The notes under the pieces were generated by a model that was given only the letters and a program-made list of their open reading frames with translations, searched no databases and was not told where the DNA came from. DNA of 64,000 bases from Amycolatopsis acidicola (GTDB taxonomy: Bacteria > Actinomycetota > Actinomycetes > Mycobacteriales > Pseudonocardiaceae): the NCBI RefSeq assembly GCF_007713735.2, contig NZ_VMNW02000008.1, positions 1-64,000 on the forward strand, given 5' to 3'. The translations under genes and the position numbers were made by a program. Within the stretch, counting starts at the first letter, position 1. Every line of letters begins with the position of its first letter. Of this stretch, positions 1-9,609 are shown one piece after another.

Positions 1-89
1 CCCCTGCCTACCGGCCCACCCCGCACACAGCACGTCTTGCAGACCTTCTGAACCAGGTGGGCAGTGCCTGATCTTCGGCGTAGTCTGGT

Positions 90-3000
90 GTGGACGTGAT
101 GGGCTTGCGCAAGCTGAGCCCTGGTGGTCACGAGTACCTCACCAACACGGTCGCGTGCGGGGATCGCGACCGGCGGCTCGAACCCGGCGAGCTGTTGAGT
201 GACTACTACCTCTCCCGTGGTTACCCGGCAGGCCAATGGTTCGGCGCCGGAGCGGAAGCCTTGGGGCTCTCCGGCGCAGTCACTCCTGCACAAATGAATG
301 CCTTGTACGGCGAAGGCCGGCATCCGAACGCGGACGCCATCGAAGCGGAAATGATCGCCGACGGCGCGACCGCGCTCGAGGCGCTGAACGCGACCAAGCT
401 CGGTCGGCGGTTCCCGCGGTATTCGGCGCTGGATCATATGCGCAGCACGGTTTCCCAAGCCTACAAGGACTACAACCGCGAACGTGGGCGCCCGGTCGGC
501 GCACCGATATCCGCCACCGTGCGCGCGCAGTTACGGCGGGCAGTGCAGGTCCGGGCCTTCACCGACGCGCACAAAGGCAAGCCGCCCGGCGACAACGCGG
601 AGTTGCAGAACTGGTTGGCTTCCCAGAAAAGCAGCCTCAAGTCGGCGGTGTCCGGGTTCGAGATGGTGTTCGCACCGGACAAGTCCGTGTCGATCGCGTG
701 GGCGTTCGCGAAGCCGGACGAGCGCGAGCTGATCGCGGGTCTGGTTCGGCAGGCGGCGCGTGACGCGCTCGGGTACCTGGAGCGCAACGCGGCCTTCACC
801 CGGCGAGGGAACATGGGTGAAGCGCAGGTCGACATCAACGGGATCACCGCCGCGCTGTTCGAGCACTGGGATTCGCGGGCGTCGGACCCGCATCTGCACA
901 TCCACGCGCTGGTTTCGTCCAAAGCGCAGCGCAGCGATGACGGCCAGTGGACCGCGCTCGACGGCCGCACCATCATGGCGGCCACGGTCACGGCCAGCGA
1001 GTACTTCGACAACCGGCTGCGCGATTTGTTCCGCCAGCACGGCGCTTCCTGGGTGCAGCGCGGCGCCCAGGGCGTCGATCTGACACGGCCGATCTGGCAG
1101 CTGGCGGGTGTCGATGTCGGGCTTGTCCGGCTCTTCTCGAAGCGTCATCGACAGTTCGAAGCCGCACGCGCGGCCAGGATCGTGGCATTTCGCAAGGAAA
1201 ACCAGAAAGAGCCCACGCCGAAGGACATCTTCGCCATCGACCGGCTCGCGCAGTACGACAGTCGTCCAGGCAAGCAGCCTCCGAAGACACTGCAGGAACA
1301 CGTACACGCCTGGCGCGACGCCGCCGCGCAACTTGTTGCACCGGAGGCGCTCGCCGCGATGAGCCGCCGCTTGTTTGCCGGGAGACAGCCGTACGACGAG
1401 GTCGATATTGCCTCTCTGGCCCGGGACACGCGCACCACGGTCTCGGAGAACTACGCGCACTTCTCATGGTGGAACCTTGCGGCAGAAGCACATCGTCAGT
1501 CAGCCGGCCTTTCCGTCCCCGTGGACAAACGTGAGCAGTTGATCGACGACATCGTGAGCGCTGTTCTCAGCGATCCCAGCACGCTCGCGCTGACCGGGCC
1601 GGCCATCGTCGAGGCACGGCGGTCGTTGCGGCGCCGAGACGGGGAGTCGGTCTTCGTCGAACGACGGTCGACCCGCTACACCACGACGGAAACGCTTGCG
1701 CATGAAGGTGATCTCGTCGCGTTGGCGCGACGGCGCGGCGGGCACCGGCTCCGCACGAGCACCGTGGACACGGCACTCGAGGGTCGGAAGCTCAACGCGG
1801 GACAGGAGCGCATGGTTCGCGAGTTCGCCCAGTCCGGCCGTCGCCTGCAGCTCGCGTTGGCCCCGGCCGGTGCGGGCAAGACGAGTGCGATGAAGGTCCT
1901 CGCGACTGCGTGGCGCCGCACGGGCCACCGCGTGTATGCGTTCGGTCCGTCGGCTCGCGCGGCCCAGGAACTGGGGTTGGCGATCGGCGCGAGGCCGCAC
2001 ACGCTGCATCAGTTGACCACGACGTTGCGCCTGGGTTTCGCCGACCGCGCGTTCCCGGTCGAGGCGGGTGATCTGATCATCATCGACGAAGCGGCGATGG
2101 CCGGAACCCACACGCTCCACGCCGTTGTGCGCTACGCCATCAACAAAGGCGCCGAGGTGCGGCTGATCGGGGACGACGCGCAGCTGGCCGCCGTTGAGGC
2201 AGGTGGCGCGATTCGGCTTATCGCCCACGATGTCGGCGCAGTGCGGTTCCGGGAAATCGTGCGATTCCACGGCCCTGATCGCGCCGCACAGGCCGCGGCG
2301 TCGCTGAAGATCCGAGTCGGCGACAAGACCGGACTGAAGTACTACGTCGACAATGACCGCGTTTCCGACGGCTCGTTGGAAACGATGCGCGACAGGGCTC
2401 ACGCCTGCTGGCGGTCCGATCTCGATGCCGGGGTGCAGTCGCTGCTCATCGTGCCGACGAACGAAGACACCGTCGCCCTGAACGTCGAAGCCCGTCGGCT
2501 GCGCATCAGCCGCGGCCAGCTCGAACGCGGCAGGCAGGTCGAGCTCCACGACGCGACCACCGCCAGCGTCGGCGATTGGGTGGTCACCCGCCGCAACCAG
2601 CGCCTCCTGTCGCTGTTCGGCGGCCGGGATTTCGTCAAGAACGGCGACGTGTGGACCGTGAAATCAGTACACGGCAACGGAAAACTCACGGTCGAACATC
2701 GCCGCCACAAGGGCACCGTGACGCTGCCAGCTGGTTACGTACGGGCACACGTCGAACTCGCCTACGCCGCCACCGTCAACCGGGTGCAGGGCATGACCTC
2801 GACCGGGACCGCGCATCTGCTCGTGCCGCCGACCATGACCCGGGAACAGCTCTACCCCGGCGTGACCCGCGCGATGCGCCAGAACTTCATGTACGTGATC
2901 ACGCACCACCACGTGATCGACCAGCATCAGGAGACACCCGAACCGTCCACCCCGGAGGCCGTCCTCACCGGCGTTCTCAACCACTCGGGCGCGGAGGTCT

Positions 3001-5165
3001 CGGCGACCGAAACCCTGCGCGACGCCCTCGCCGAAAGCGAATCGCTCGGCACACTGGTCAAGCAGTACAACTACACGGCGACCTACCGCGACGAGGAGCG
3101 TTACCTCGCCATCCTCGAGCGCAACGCTCCCAGCACACTCGACTGCGACGGTGAGGCCGCGCTGCTGCAGACCTTGCGCAACGGGCACGACCTCGGTTGG
3201 GAAGCAGAGCACCTCATCACCACTGCCCTTGGCCGCAGCGGTGTCGATGGAATGAAGGATCCCGCGGCGGCGCTGCAATCCCGGATCGCGAAGCACCTCG
3301 AACGACACGATCCCCCGCCCCGGAAAACGTCCGCGACGCCCCACGACATCGCGCGGTGGCGCGGCATCTTCGACACGATCGCCCCGCACGCCGCCGTCGA
3401 AGACCCTGGGTGGGACCGGGTGTGGCGGCGCGCGGCCGGAGCACTCGCCGCGGGCTACAACGTCGACGCCGCATTAACCGTGGTCGCGCACCAGCTCGAC
3501 GCACGTGTTCGAGGGCCCGACCCGATGACCGACGACCGGTTCGCCGACCTGGCACTGCAGGCCGAGCTCGACCGGCGGAGCGAACTCGGCGAAGCTCATC
3601 GGCCGGCGGTGCCGTGGCTGGCCCGGCCCGACTTCACCACCGTTCGCTACTACCCGGGCCACGGCCAGTTCCTGCACGACACGAACACCGCAATCGATCA
3701 CCGAGTAGACGAGCTCCGCGCCGCGGCAGTCCGCGAGACACCCGGATGGATCACCTCTCTCGGCGCCCGCCCCGACAGCCCCATCATCGCCGCGGAATGG
3801 GACGACCTCGTCGGGCTGGTCGCCGGCTACCGCGAGACCTTCAACATCACCAGCGACGATCCCACCGCCCCACTCGGCGAGGAACCCGAAAGCCACGGCG
3901 CCCGGGCACACGCGTGGCGCATCCTCACCGAGCGCTGGCAGCAATACGGGTGGACCCCAGCAACAACAGAAGCCGGTCCGCCCGAGCCCGAAGACCACGA
4001 CCTTGACGAGTCCTTCGACGAGTTCGAACCGATCGACGAGCGACACGTCCTGGAACCCCTGAACGTCCTGGTCACCCGCTACGACCACCTCGCCCGCGAC
4101 GGGGATGAAGACCGCTTCCTCGACGTCCTCGCCCGCTACGTCCCCGGGGCGATCAACGCCGGCGCCGAACCAGCCGCCCTCGCCGCACTGAGCCGGGCAC
4201 AGGATGACGGCTGGCAAGCCGCGCGCCTGGTCCGCAAACTCGCCGACGACACCGGCTTCAGCTGGGCAAACGACCCGGCCGCCGTCCTCGCGAACCAGAT
4301 CACCAACTACACGAACCACCGCCGTCCCCCAGCCCGGATCGCCGAACCTCCCGAAGCCGACGTCGTTCGCTGGCGCACGATCGTCAGCCAACACCTCCCA
4401 GACTCATCCGTCGGCGACGATCAGTGGAACATCGTCTGGCGACACGCCGCCGGTGGATCAACAGTCGGCCTCGACGTGGACACGGCGCTGGCAACCGCAG
4501 TGCGCAACGTCGCCCATGAGACCGGCGGCGCCGACGACGGCGATCAACGCCGCGTCGGCGAAGCACTCGTCGCCGAACTGAACCGCCAGCACCGAAATGG
4601 CGCGGGCCTCCAACCAGTCCTGCCCTGGCAAGCCGTACCTGACTTCGCCCGCCCCGGCGACTACCGCGGCAGCCTCGAACGCCTCGACGCGCTCAACGCC
4701 GAGATCGCCGCCCGCGCCGACCAGCTGGCTCACGAAACCGTTCGCCAGCAACCACGATGGCTTTCCGTGCTCGGAGAACGACCGACGGATCCCGCCGACG
4801 CCGCACGTTGGGACGAGCTCGTCCGGCTAGCCGCCGCGTACCGCGAAACCTTCGGGGTGACAACGAACAGCGACACCGCTCCACTCGGCACCCGCCCAGC
4901 AGCAAACGGACTGAAAGCGAAGGCGTGGAACAACCTGACCGACGAATGGAGGAACCTGATGACAACGCCCGACCGCGAAGCCGCCGAATCCGACGCCATG
5001 GCGACTGGCGAGTCGCGACGTGACACTCGTGACGCGCTGGTCGACGAGTTCCAGCAGGGCGTCGACACTGAGGCCAAGCAACTGCGTGAGGACGACGACG
5101 GCGCTGAGCGCGAACAAGAAGACTTGCGACGCGCCAACAACGAAGCTTCAGGATTCGGCTACTGA
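90..5165 (+). CDS. traA: MobF-family conjugative relaxase-helicase (TraA/TrwC type)
   Basis: The predicted 1691-residue protein should nick the origin of transfer and unwind the transferred strand during conjugation. The N-terminus has the tyrosine pair expected of MobF relaxases (YY, residues 39-40) and the metal-binding triad DPHLHIHALV (His 268, 270 and 272). A RecD-like helicase follows, with Walker A APAGAGKTS near residue 592 and Walker B LIIIDEAAMAG near 661. After about residue 970 two similar modules of roughly 300 residues follow each other (nt ~3010-3960 and ~4040-4960), sharing YRETF, TAPLG and WxxLTxEW-type blocks. Translation may start at GTG 90 or at ATG 99, which matches the usual family beginning. 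The type IV secretion operon downstream on the other strand supports the role. No oriT was identified. Confidence 0.93.
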   Translation: MDVMGLRKLSPGGHEYLTNTVACGDRDRRLEPGELLSDYYLSRGYPAGQWFGAGAEALGLSGAVTPAQMNALYGEGRHPNADAIEAEMIADGATALEALNATKLGRRFPRYSALDHMRSTVSQAYKDYNRERGRPVGAPISATVRAQLRRAVQVRAFTDAHKGKPPGDNAELQNWLASQKSSLKSAVSGFEMVFAPDKSVSIAWAFAKPDERELIAGLVRQAARDALGYLERNAAFTRRGNMGEAQVDINGITAALFEHWDSRASDPHLHIHALVSSKAQRSDDGQWTALDGRTIMAATVTASEYFDNRLRDLFRQHGASWVQRGAQGVDLTRPIWQLAGVDVGLVRLFSKRHRQFEAARAARIVAFRKENQKEPTPKDIFAIDRLAQYDSRPGKQPPKTLQEHVHAWRDAAAQLVAPEALAAMSRRLFAGRQPYDEVDIASLARDTRTTVSENYAHFSWWNLAAEAHRQSAGLSVPVDKREQLIDDIVSAVLSDPSTLALTGPAIVEARRSLRRRDGESVFVERRSTRYTTTETLAHEGDLVALARRRGGHRLRTSTVDTALEGRKLNAGQERMVREFAQSGRRLQLALAPAGAGKTSAMKVLATAWRRTGHRVYAFGPSARAAQELGLAIGARPHTLHQLTTTLRLGFADRAFPVEAGDLIIIDEAAMAGTHTLHAVVRYAINKGAEVRLIGDDAQLAAVEAGGAIRLIAHDVGAVRFREIVRFHGPDRAAQAAASLKIRVGDKTGLKYYVDNDRVSDGSLETMRDRAHACWRSDLDAGVQSLLIVPTNEDTVALNVEARRLRISRGQLERGRQVELHDATTASVGDWVVTRRNQRLLSLFGGRDFVKNGDVWTVKSVHGNGKLTVEHRRHKGTVTLPAGYVRAHVELAYAATVNRVQGMTSTGTAHLLVPPTMTREQLYPGVTRAMRQNFMYVITHHHVIDQHQETPEPSTPEAVLTGVLNHSGAEVSATETLRDALAESESLGTLVKQYNYTATYRDEERYLAILERNAPSTLDCDGEAALLQTLRNGHDLGWEAEHLITTALGRSGVDGMKDPAAALQSRIAKHLERHDPPPRKTSATPHDIARWRGIFDTIAPHAAVEDPGWDRVWRRAAGALAAGYNVDAALTVVAHQLDARVRGPDPMTDDRFADLALQAELDRRSELGEAHRPAVPWLARPDFTTVRYYPGHGQFLHDTNTAIDHRVDELRAAAVRETPGWITSLGARPDSPIIAAEWDDLVGLVAGYRETFNITSDDPTAPLGEEPESHGARAHAWRILTERWQQYGWTPATTEAGPPEPEDHDLDESFDEFEPIDERHVLEPLNVLVTRYDHLARDGDEDRFLDVLARYVPGAINAGAEPAALAALSRAQDDGWQAARLVRKLADDTGFSWANDPAAVLANQITNYTNHRRPPARIAEPPEADVVRWRTIVSQHLPDSSVGDDQWNIVWRHAAGGSTVGLDVDTALATAVRNVAHETGGADDGDQRRVGEALVAELNRQHRNGAGLQPVLPWQAVPDFARPGDYRGSLERLDALNAEIAARADQLAHETVRQQPRWLSVLGERPTDPADAARWDELVRLAAAYRETFGVTTNSDTAPLGTRPAANGLKAKAWNNLTDEWRNLMTTPDREAAESDAMATGESRRDTRDALVDEFQQGVDTEAKQLREDDDGAEREQEDLRRANNEASGFGY

Positions 5166-5465
5166 GCACACGGTGCCGTGGTTTCGACGCGAGTCAAAGA
5201 TGCTGGCTGCGACAGAACGGCAACCATCCCAAATTTCCCGCAAGTCTGCTAAGTCTGAATTACTCAGAGCTTGGGCGCACCGCAGCTGGCGTCACTCGAA
5301 CGGTGGTGTAGACCTAATGCCCGGCAGGTCTTTAATTCTTCTTCGTGCGCTAGCGCACTTCTGGGGATGAAACTGGGGCAAACAGACTTGTTCGCACGGT
5401 GCCTGTTTTGCGCTGCACTCATTCCCGACCTGAAGGAACGCAGTGGAAAGTGGGGTTTTCCGAAC
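5166..5465. other. Intergenic stretch before the secreted nuclease gene
   Basis: About 300 bases between the relaxase stop and the nuclease start. I see no convincing gene. An open frame runs into the nuclease from 5271, but its first part shows no signal peptide or domain. It is best read as leader and promoter sequence. Confidence 0.5.
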
Positions 5466-6665
5466 ATGCGAAGATTTGGGCGAAGATGTCTTGTCGTGGG
5501 TGTCCTGACCGTACTTGCGTCATCGGGCTTCGCCATGACAGCTACGGCCGCACCCGCAATTCCCGCAGCCGTTGGTCAGCGTTGCTCGACAGTGACCGTC
5601 GACGGCAAAGCTCATCAGCGCTGCACCACGATCAAGTCGACAGGAACCAAGACCGTGCAGAACGCGCGTGCGGCGACAACGGCTCGCGCGAACGCACTCG
5701 CAACCACAAACGGGCCACGCACATTGGACGTTTCACCCTTGTGCGCACAGGGATACTACGATCCGGATCGCTTCACGTCCTGCAGCCAGGAAGGCTGGGT
5801 GATCACCGAAACCGAGACGGTTGACGGGGTCACGGAGCCGGTCGGCACACTGCCACTCACCATCGACGCATCGGCCCAATTCGGTACCGACGACACGGCG
5901 AACTGGACGCTGTCCGTGAGTATCACGGTCGGCGAGGGCCAAGGCACACTCCTCGGAGGCACAGGCGGCTCGATGAGCACCGCCTGCGGGCGGACACCGA
6001 CCGTGTGCGAGACCAGCACTGGCAGCGAGGGACAACCGATCACACTCGCTTCGAACACGACGCACACCGCCGAATGGGACCAATACGACAACGGGCCCGC
6101 CGTCACAACGGCTAACACCGTGGATACCCTGAATGGCTATCTTGGCGTCATTCTCGACCTCGACGAGGGACTGGCGAACCCAGTGGAAATCAACGACGCG
6201 GCCAACAACACGCTTTACGGTCGCTGCGACAGCGTGAACCCCGGCCTGGACTGCGTCGACCAGTACGCCCCCATCGCGGTCGCGTTCGACGCCACGTCCA
6301 ATGCCCAGATCGGCCCGGTGGCCGACCACGTCTACACCGCACAGGCCACCCTGCCGAGTCACTGGGGTAACCCGAATTACGCCGGCAGTGCGCTCACTCG
6401 CACGACCGACCAGACGGTGATCGACGCCAACCGCGCCGCGGCGTGCGCGGGTGTGGCGCCGTCGTGCGACGAATACCCCATGGCGACCACATATCAGGGC
6501 GCGTCCCGATCGGCGCCGGGCGACTGGTCGGCAGTCACCGTGCCGGATTCGGCGAATGACTCTCAAGGGGGCGTGATGAGCCAGTTCACCCGATTCGACC
6601 GCGTTGTCGACGGCGACCCGTATTACGTACTTGCCGTCCGCAGCGATGGATCGCAATCATGGTGA
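5466..6665 (+). CDS. Secreted NucA/NucB-type deoxyribonuclease
   Basis: The predicted 399-residue protein starts at ATG 5466 with an Arg-rich n-region, a hydrophobic core and an Ala-rich cleavage site, so it should be exported. The C-terminus matches the NucA/NucB sporulation/competence nuclease pattern: SCDEYPMATTYQGA followed by VPDSANDSQGG and a final GDPYYV. In that family the conserved Asp-Glu and Asn positions form the magnesium-dependent active site. The middle (residues about 80-300) looks beta-rich and is not recognised. The stop codon lies one base before the start of the next gene, so the two are probably co-expressed. Its place beside the relaxase suggests a role in DNA transfer or a toxin role; that is inference. 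Confidence 0.75.
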   Translation: MRRFGRRCLVVGVLTVLASSGFAMTATAAPAIPAAVGQRCSTVTVDGKAHQRCTTIKSTGTKTVQNARAATTARANALATTNGPRTLDVSPLCAQGYYDPDRFTSCSQEGWVITETETVDGVTEPVGTLPLTIDASAQFGTDDTANWTLSVSITVGEGQGTLLGGTGGSMSTACGRTPTVCETSTGSEGQPITLASNTTHTAEWDQYDNGPAVTTANTVDTLNGYLGVILDLDEGLANPVEINDAANNTLYGRCDSVNPGLDCVDQYAPIAVAFDATSNAQIGPVADHVYTAQATLPSHWGNPNYAGSALTRTTDQTVIDANRAAACAGVAPSCDEYPMATTYQGASRSAPGDWSAVTVPDSANDSQGGVMSQFTRFDRVVDGDPYYVLAVRSDGSQSW

Positions 6666-6666
6666 C

Positions 6667-7173
6667 ATGACCGCTACCACCATCGAATACGGCGACGACG
6701 TGGTGCTGGAAGTTCGGGTTTCGAACCGCCAGTACCACGTCGAAGCCAACGGCGACCGCGAAGATCCCTGGCCCTATCCAGCCGACGCCCTCACTACCGG
6801 CGAGGAGAATTGGTTCGGCGTGCTGTGCGGCACTGCACAGGGTCCCGTCAACCTCCGTGTCCAGTTGTTGCGGGAGAAGCCGGCCGACCAGCTCGACGAG
6901 CGCTGGGAAATGGTCGGCGAGCGGAGCATCAGCGTCGACGGGAAACACCTGCAGATCATCGAAATCGCCGCACCCGCACCGTTCCACACCCTGAAGACTG
7001 GCGCGGGCGAGTACCGCGCACGGATCAGCGTCGCCCATCGCTGGGAGGCTCGTCAGGCAGGAAACGTCACGAAGCCTCTGGAGGAACACTTTCTCCAGAT
7101 CTGGCCCGCTGATGACCTGTCCGATCCGGTCGTGCTCCGCGGGCCGGACACCTACGCGATCAACTATCAGTGA
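6667..7173 (+). CDS. Partner of the secreted nuclease, candidate immunity or inhibitor protein
   Basis: The 168-residue product starts at ATG 6667, one base after the nuclease stop. It has no signal peptide or membrane segment and looks beta-strand rich, with acidic stretches. I do not recognise a domain. Its position copies the nucA-comJ arrangement of Bacillus, where ComJ (Nin) inhibits the NucA nuclease. A cytoplasmic inhibitor protecting the producer is therefore the leading guess. The 3' end overlaps the convergent DUF4913 gene by 14 bases. Confidence 0.6.
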   Translation: MTATTIEYGDDVVLEVRVSNRQYHVEANGDREDPWPYPADALTTGEENWFGVLCGTAQGPVNLRVQLLREKPADQLDERWEMVGERSISVDGKHLQIIEIAAPAPFHTLKTGAGEYRARISVAHRWEARQAGNVTKPLEEHFLQIWPADDLSDPVVLRGPDTYAINYQ

Positions 7174-7738
7174 CCTCGGGAGCCGGCTCGAAACGAGACC
7201 GCCTCCCCAGCGCGCCAACCGCTTTGTGCCCATCAGCAAGACAATGTGCGTGCACCCACTCCGTGACGAGCCGCTCGGCGAAAGCGGGACGCCAGCGATC
7301 GTGCCAATACTGGGCATCGCGCACCGACGCGCCCTTTCCGACATGCGCTGCGCGCCAGGTGTAGGTGAGTGTGGCGAGTTCGGCGACCAGGCCTGGATGT
7401 TCGAGCCAGCAGTCCGGAATCGCGACGGCGCGGCTGCCCGGTTGGCCGACGTAGGTTTCGTTGTAGTACTGAACGAAGCACGCGATCGTGACAAGAGGTG
7501 TTTCACCGTGACGCCCGTTGTCCTCGGCCGCCGGAGGTGCGGAGTACGGCAGCCATCGCGCCCAACGCGGGTTGTCCTCCTGCTCGTCTTCCAGAGCAGC
7601 GATCTGTCGACGCAACCTATCGATCTGTGCCTGCTGAACCTGAGTCCGATCCCACAGGTCTTCGACCATCGCATCCAACTCGGCTCGCGAGCGGCGACGT
7701 CGATCTTCTGCCGGAGGCATGATCTCCTCATCAGTCAT
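7160..7738 (-). CDS. DUF4913 protein of the conjugation operon
   Basis: The 192-residue product begins at ATG 7738, overlapping the end of the coupling-protein gene, and is the last gene of the transfer operon. Residues about 15-50 form a charged probable coiled coil. The remainder matches the DUF4913 pattern common on actinobacterial conjugative elements: a YYNETYVG block, a CWLEHPGLVAELATL helix and WHDRWRPAFAERL near the C-terminus. Function is unknown. The start overlap with the VirD4-like gene suggests it works with the coupling protein or relaxosome. Confidence 0.75.
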   Translation of the reverse strand: MTDEEIMPPAEDRRRRSRAELDAMVEDLWDRTQVQQAQIDRLRRQIAALEDEQEDNPRWARWLPYSAPPAAEDNGRHGETPLVTIACFVQYYNETYVGQPGSRAVAIPDCWLEHPGLVAELATLTYTWRAAHVGKGASVRDAQYWHDRWRPAFAERLVTEWVHAHCLADGHKAVGALGRRSRFEPAPEVTDS

Positions 7739-9587
7739 CCCGACCACCCTGGCGTCGCACCTGGGAGAAGCCGTCGGGCGTGATGGCAACATCGCCACGC
7801 CGGATGGCCGCGACATCGGCTCGTAACTGGTGCCAGTCGTCGCGTTTTTCGACGTCGACCGTGCGGCCGAGGATGGGCAGCAGGTTGCCATGGAGGATGA
7901 GGACGCGGCCGCGGTCGAGGGTTCGGATGTCGCCGGGACGGTAGGTGGGCACGGTTTCGGTTCCCACGGCGGATCGGCCAGGGCCGAGTATTCCGTCGCT
8001 GTGGTGTTGGTAGGTGCGGCGGCGGTGCTGGCCGCACAGGGTCGAGAGCCATTCCAGGGTCTTGTCGTCCTTCAGCCCTGGGAAGACGGTCAGGGTGAGG
8101 GTGTTGTCGATCAGCTGCAGGCGGCCCGGTTCTCCGTAGAGTTCGTCGAGCTGGGATCGCGACTGGGCGGACCAGTGGATGAGAACGCCTCGTCCCGCGG
8201 AGTCGGCGATCAGTGCTGGTAGCCGTGGAACGGGTGTTGCCGCGTAGAGCTCGTCAAGAATCGCGGTGATCGGCGGTTCCATGCGGCGCCGTGGTTGCTT
8301 CAGCGCCGTGTCTTGCGCGGTGGTCAGGATTTGCTCGGCCAGCGCCGTCAGCACCGGGCGTGCTTGGGGTGCTTGGTGTTCGCCCGCGATGACGAACAGG
8401 GATCCCTGGTGTGTAAGGAAGTCGTCAATGTCGAGCTCGTCGCCGGGATCAGGCGTCGCGAAGTGCCGGATGGCCGGGTTCATGAACGGTTCGATCGCGC
8501 GGCGGACGGACATCCAGACCGCGTCGCTGGTTTCGGCCACCATCCCGATCTCGGAGCGCAGGTTGTGCGCGAGCTCCGGGTGGCTGGGACGCAACAGTTC
8601 CACGGGCTCCTGGTCCGGCGGTTTGGTGACCGCCCACGCCACCAGGTCCGTGACCTTCCGCTGGTGCATGGCCGCGGCCAGCAGGTAGGCCTGCAGGACG
8701 ATCGCGGCGCGCCCGCGGAAGACTTTGTCGTTGCCGCCGATGTCCTCGAGTCCGAGCGCGGAGGCTTCGATCAGGGTTTCGGCCCGGCGCAGCGCGACGG
8801 CGGGGTCGTGGCAGCCGGTGACCGGGGACCAACGGGCTTTGGCGGGCCACTCGACGGTGCCGGTCGCGTCGATCAACCAGACCGGTCCGGCGTCGGCGCG
8901 GCGTGTGCGCGCGAGCAGTCCCCATTCGGCCAGGTCGTCTTTGGTGGTTGAGGCCAGGAGCGCGCCGGGCGCGGCCAGGACCTTGTGCACGAGGTCGGTT
9001 CGGGACTTTCCCGAGCGGGTCGGGGCGATGGTGCCGGTCGGTGTCTCCAGCGAGGTGACCAGGCGTTGCCGGTTGGGGCCTCGATGCAGGGGCGCCGCGA
9101 TGTCGCTGAGCGGAGCGCGCCGCCGCTGTGCGGGTGGGAGATCACCTCGTGTCCACCGGGCTGTTTTCCGTGCCGCGGCGGGCGTCAAGGTTCGGCGCAG
9201 GTCCCGACCTGAGGCGTGTCCTGGCTCGGCGGGTCGAAGCCTCCGCCACGCTGGAACCGCAACGGCCGAGATAACGCCTGCGGCGCCGAAAAACTGGAGC
9301 CCAAACACCAGCCAGAAGGCCTCGGTATCACCGGACAGCCCTGTTCGCCATGGTTCGGGCAGGCCCGCCGCGGGGTCGTCCGCATGGCGGACGATCGCTG
9401 CCGCGGCGGGCAGCCAGTGTTCGAACGGCGGCCAGGCCCAGGCGCCGCCGTGTGTTCCCGTCGCGATCACCGCAGCGGCGACAAGTGCTACTGCGACGAG
9501 GAAGAGCGTCAGCAGGCTGGCGCACAACAGCGCCATGAGCGCCACATCGCGATCCAGTCCCAGGCGGTCGGTACGTTGGCGCGGCAT
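7731..9587 (-). CDS. VirD4/TraG-type coupling protein (T4CP)
   Basis: The 618-residue inner-membrane ATPase should bring the relaxase-DNA complex to the secretion channel. Two hydrophobic segments lie near residues 15-45 and 90-110. Walker A reads TIAPTRSGKSR near residue 190, and ILDELYAATP gives the Walker B region near residue 440. Further blocks such as IHWSAQSRSQLDELYG are typical of TraM-recognition domain proteins. Translation starts at ATG 9587, 22 bases after the NlpC/P60 gene stop, and the end overlaps the DUF4913 start. Length is normal for the family. Confidence 0.9.
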   Translation of the reverse strand: MPRQRTDRLGLDRDVALMALLCASLLTLFLVAVALVAAAVIATGTHGGAWAWPPFEHWLPAAAAIVRHADDPAAGLPEPWRTGLSGDTEAFWLVFGLQFFGAAGVISAVAVPAWRRLRPAEPGHASGRDLRRTLTPAAARKTARWTRGDLPPAQRRRAPLSDIAAPLHRGPNRQRLVTSLETPTGTIAPTRSGKSRTDLVHKVLAAPGALLASTTKDDLAEWGLLARTRRADAGPVWLIDATGTVEWPAKARWSPVTGCHDPAVALRRAETLIEASALGLEDIGGNDKVFRGRAAIVLQAYLLAAAMHQRKVTDLVAWAVTKPPDQEPVELLRPSHPELAHNLRSEIGMVAETSDAVWMSVRRAIEPFMNPAIRHFATPDPGDELDIDDFLTHQGSLFVIAGEHQAPQARPVLTALAEQILTTAQDTALKQPRRRMEPPITAILDELYAATPVPRLPALIADSAGRGVLIHWSAQSRSQLDELYGEPGRLQLIDNTLTLTVFPGLKDDKTLEWLSTLCGQHRRRTYQHHSDGILGPGRSAVGTETVPTYRPGDIRTLDRGRVLILHGNLLPILGRTVDVEKRDDWHQLRADVAAIRRGDVAITPDGFSQVRRQGGRDD

Positions 9588-9609
9588 GACGGCCTATTCC
9601 CTCCCATGA

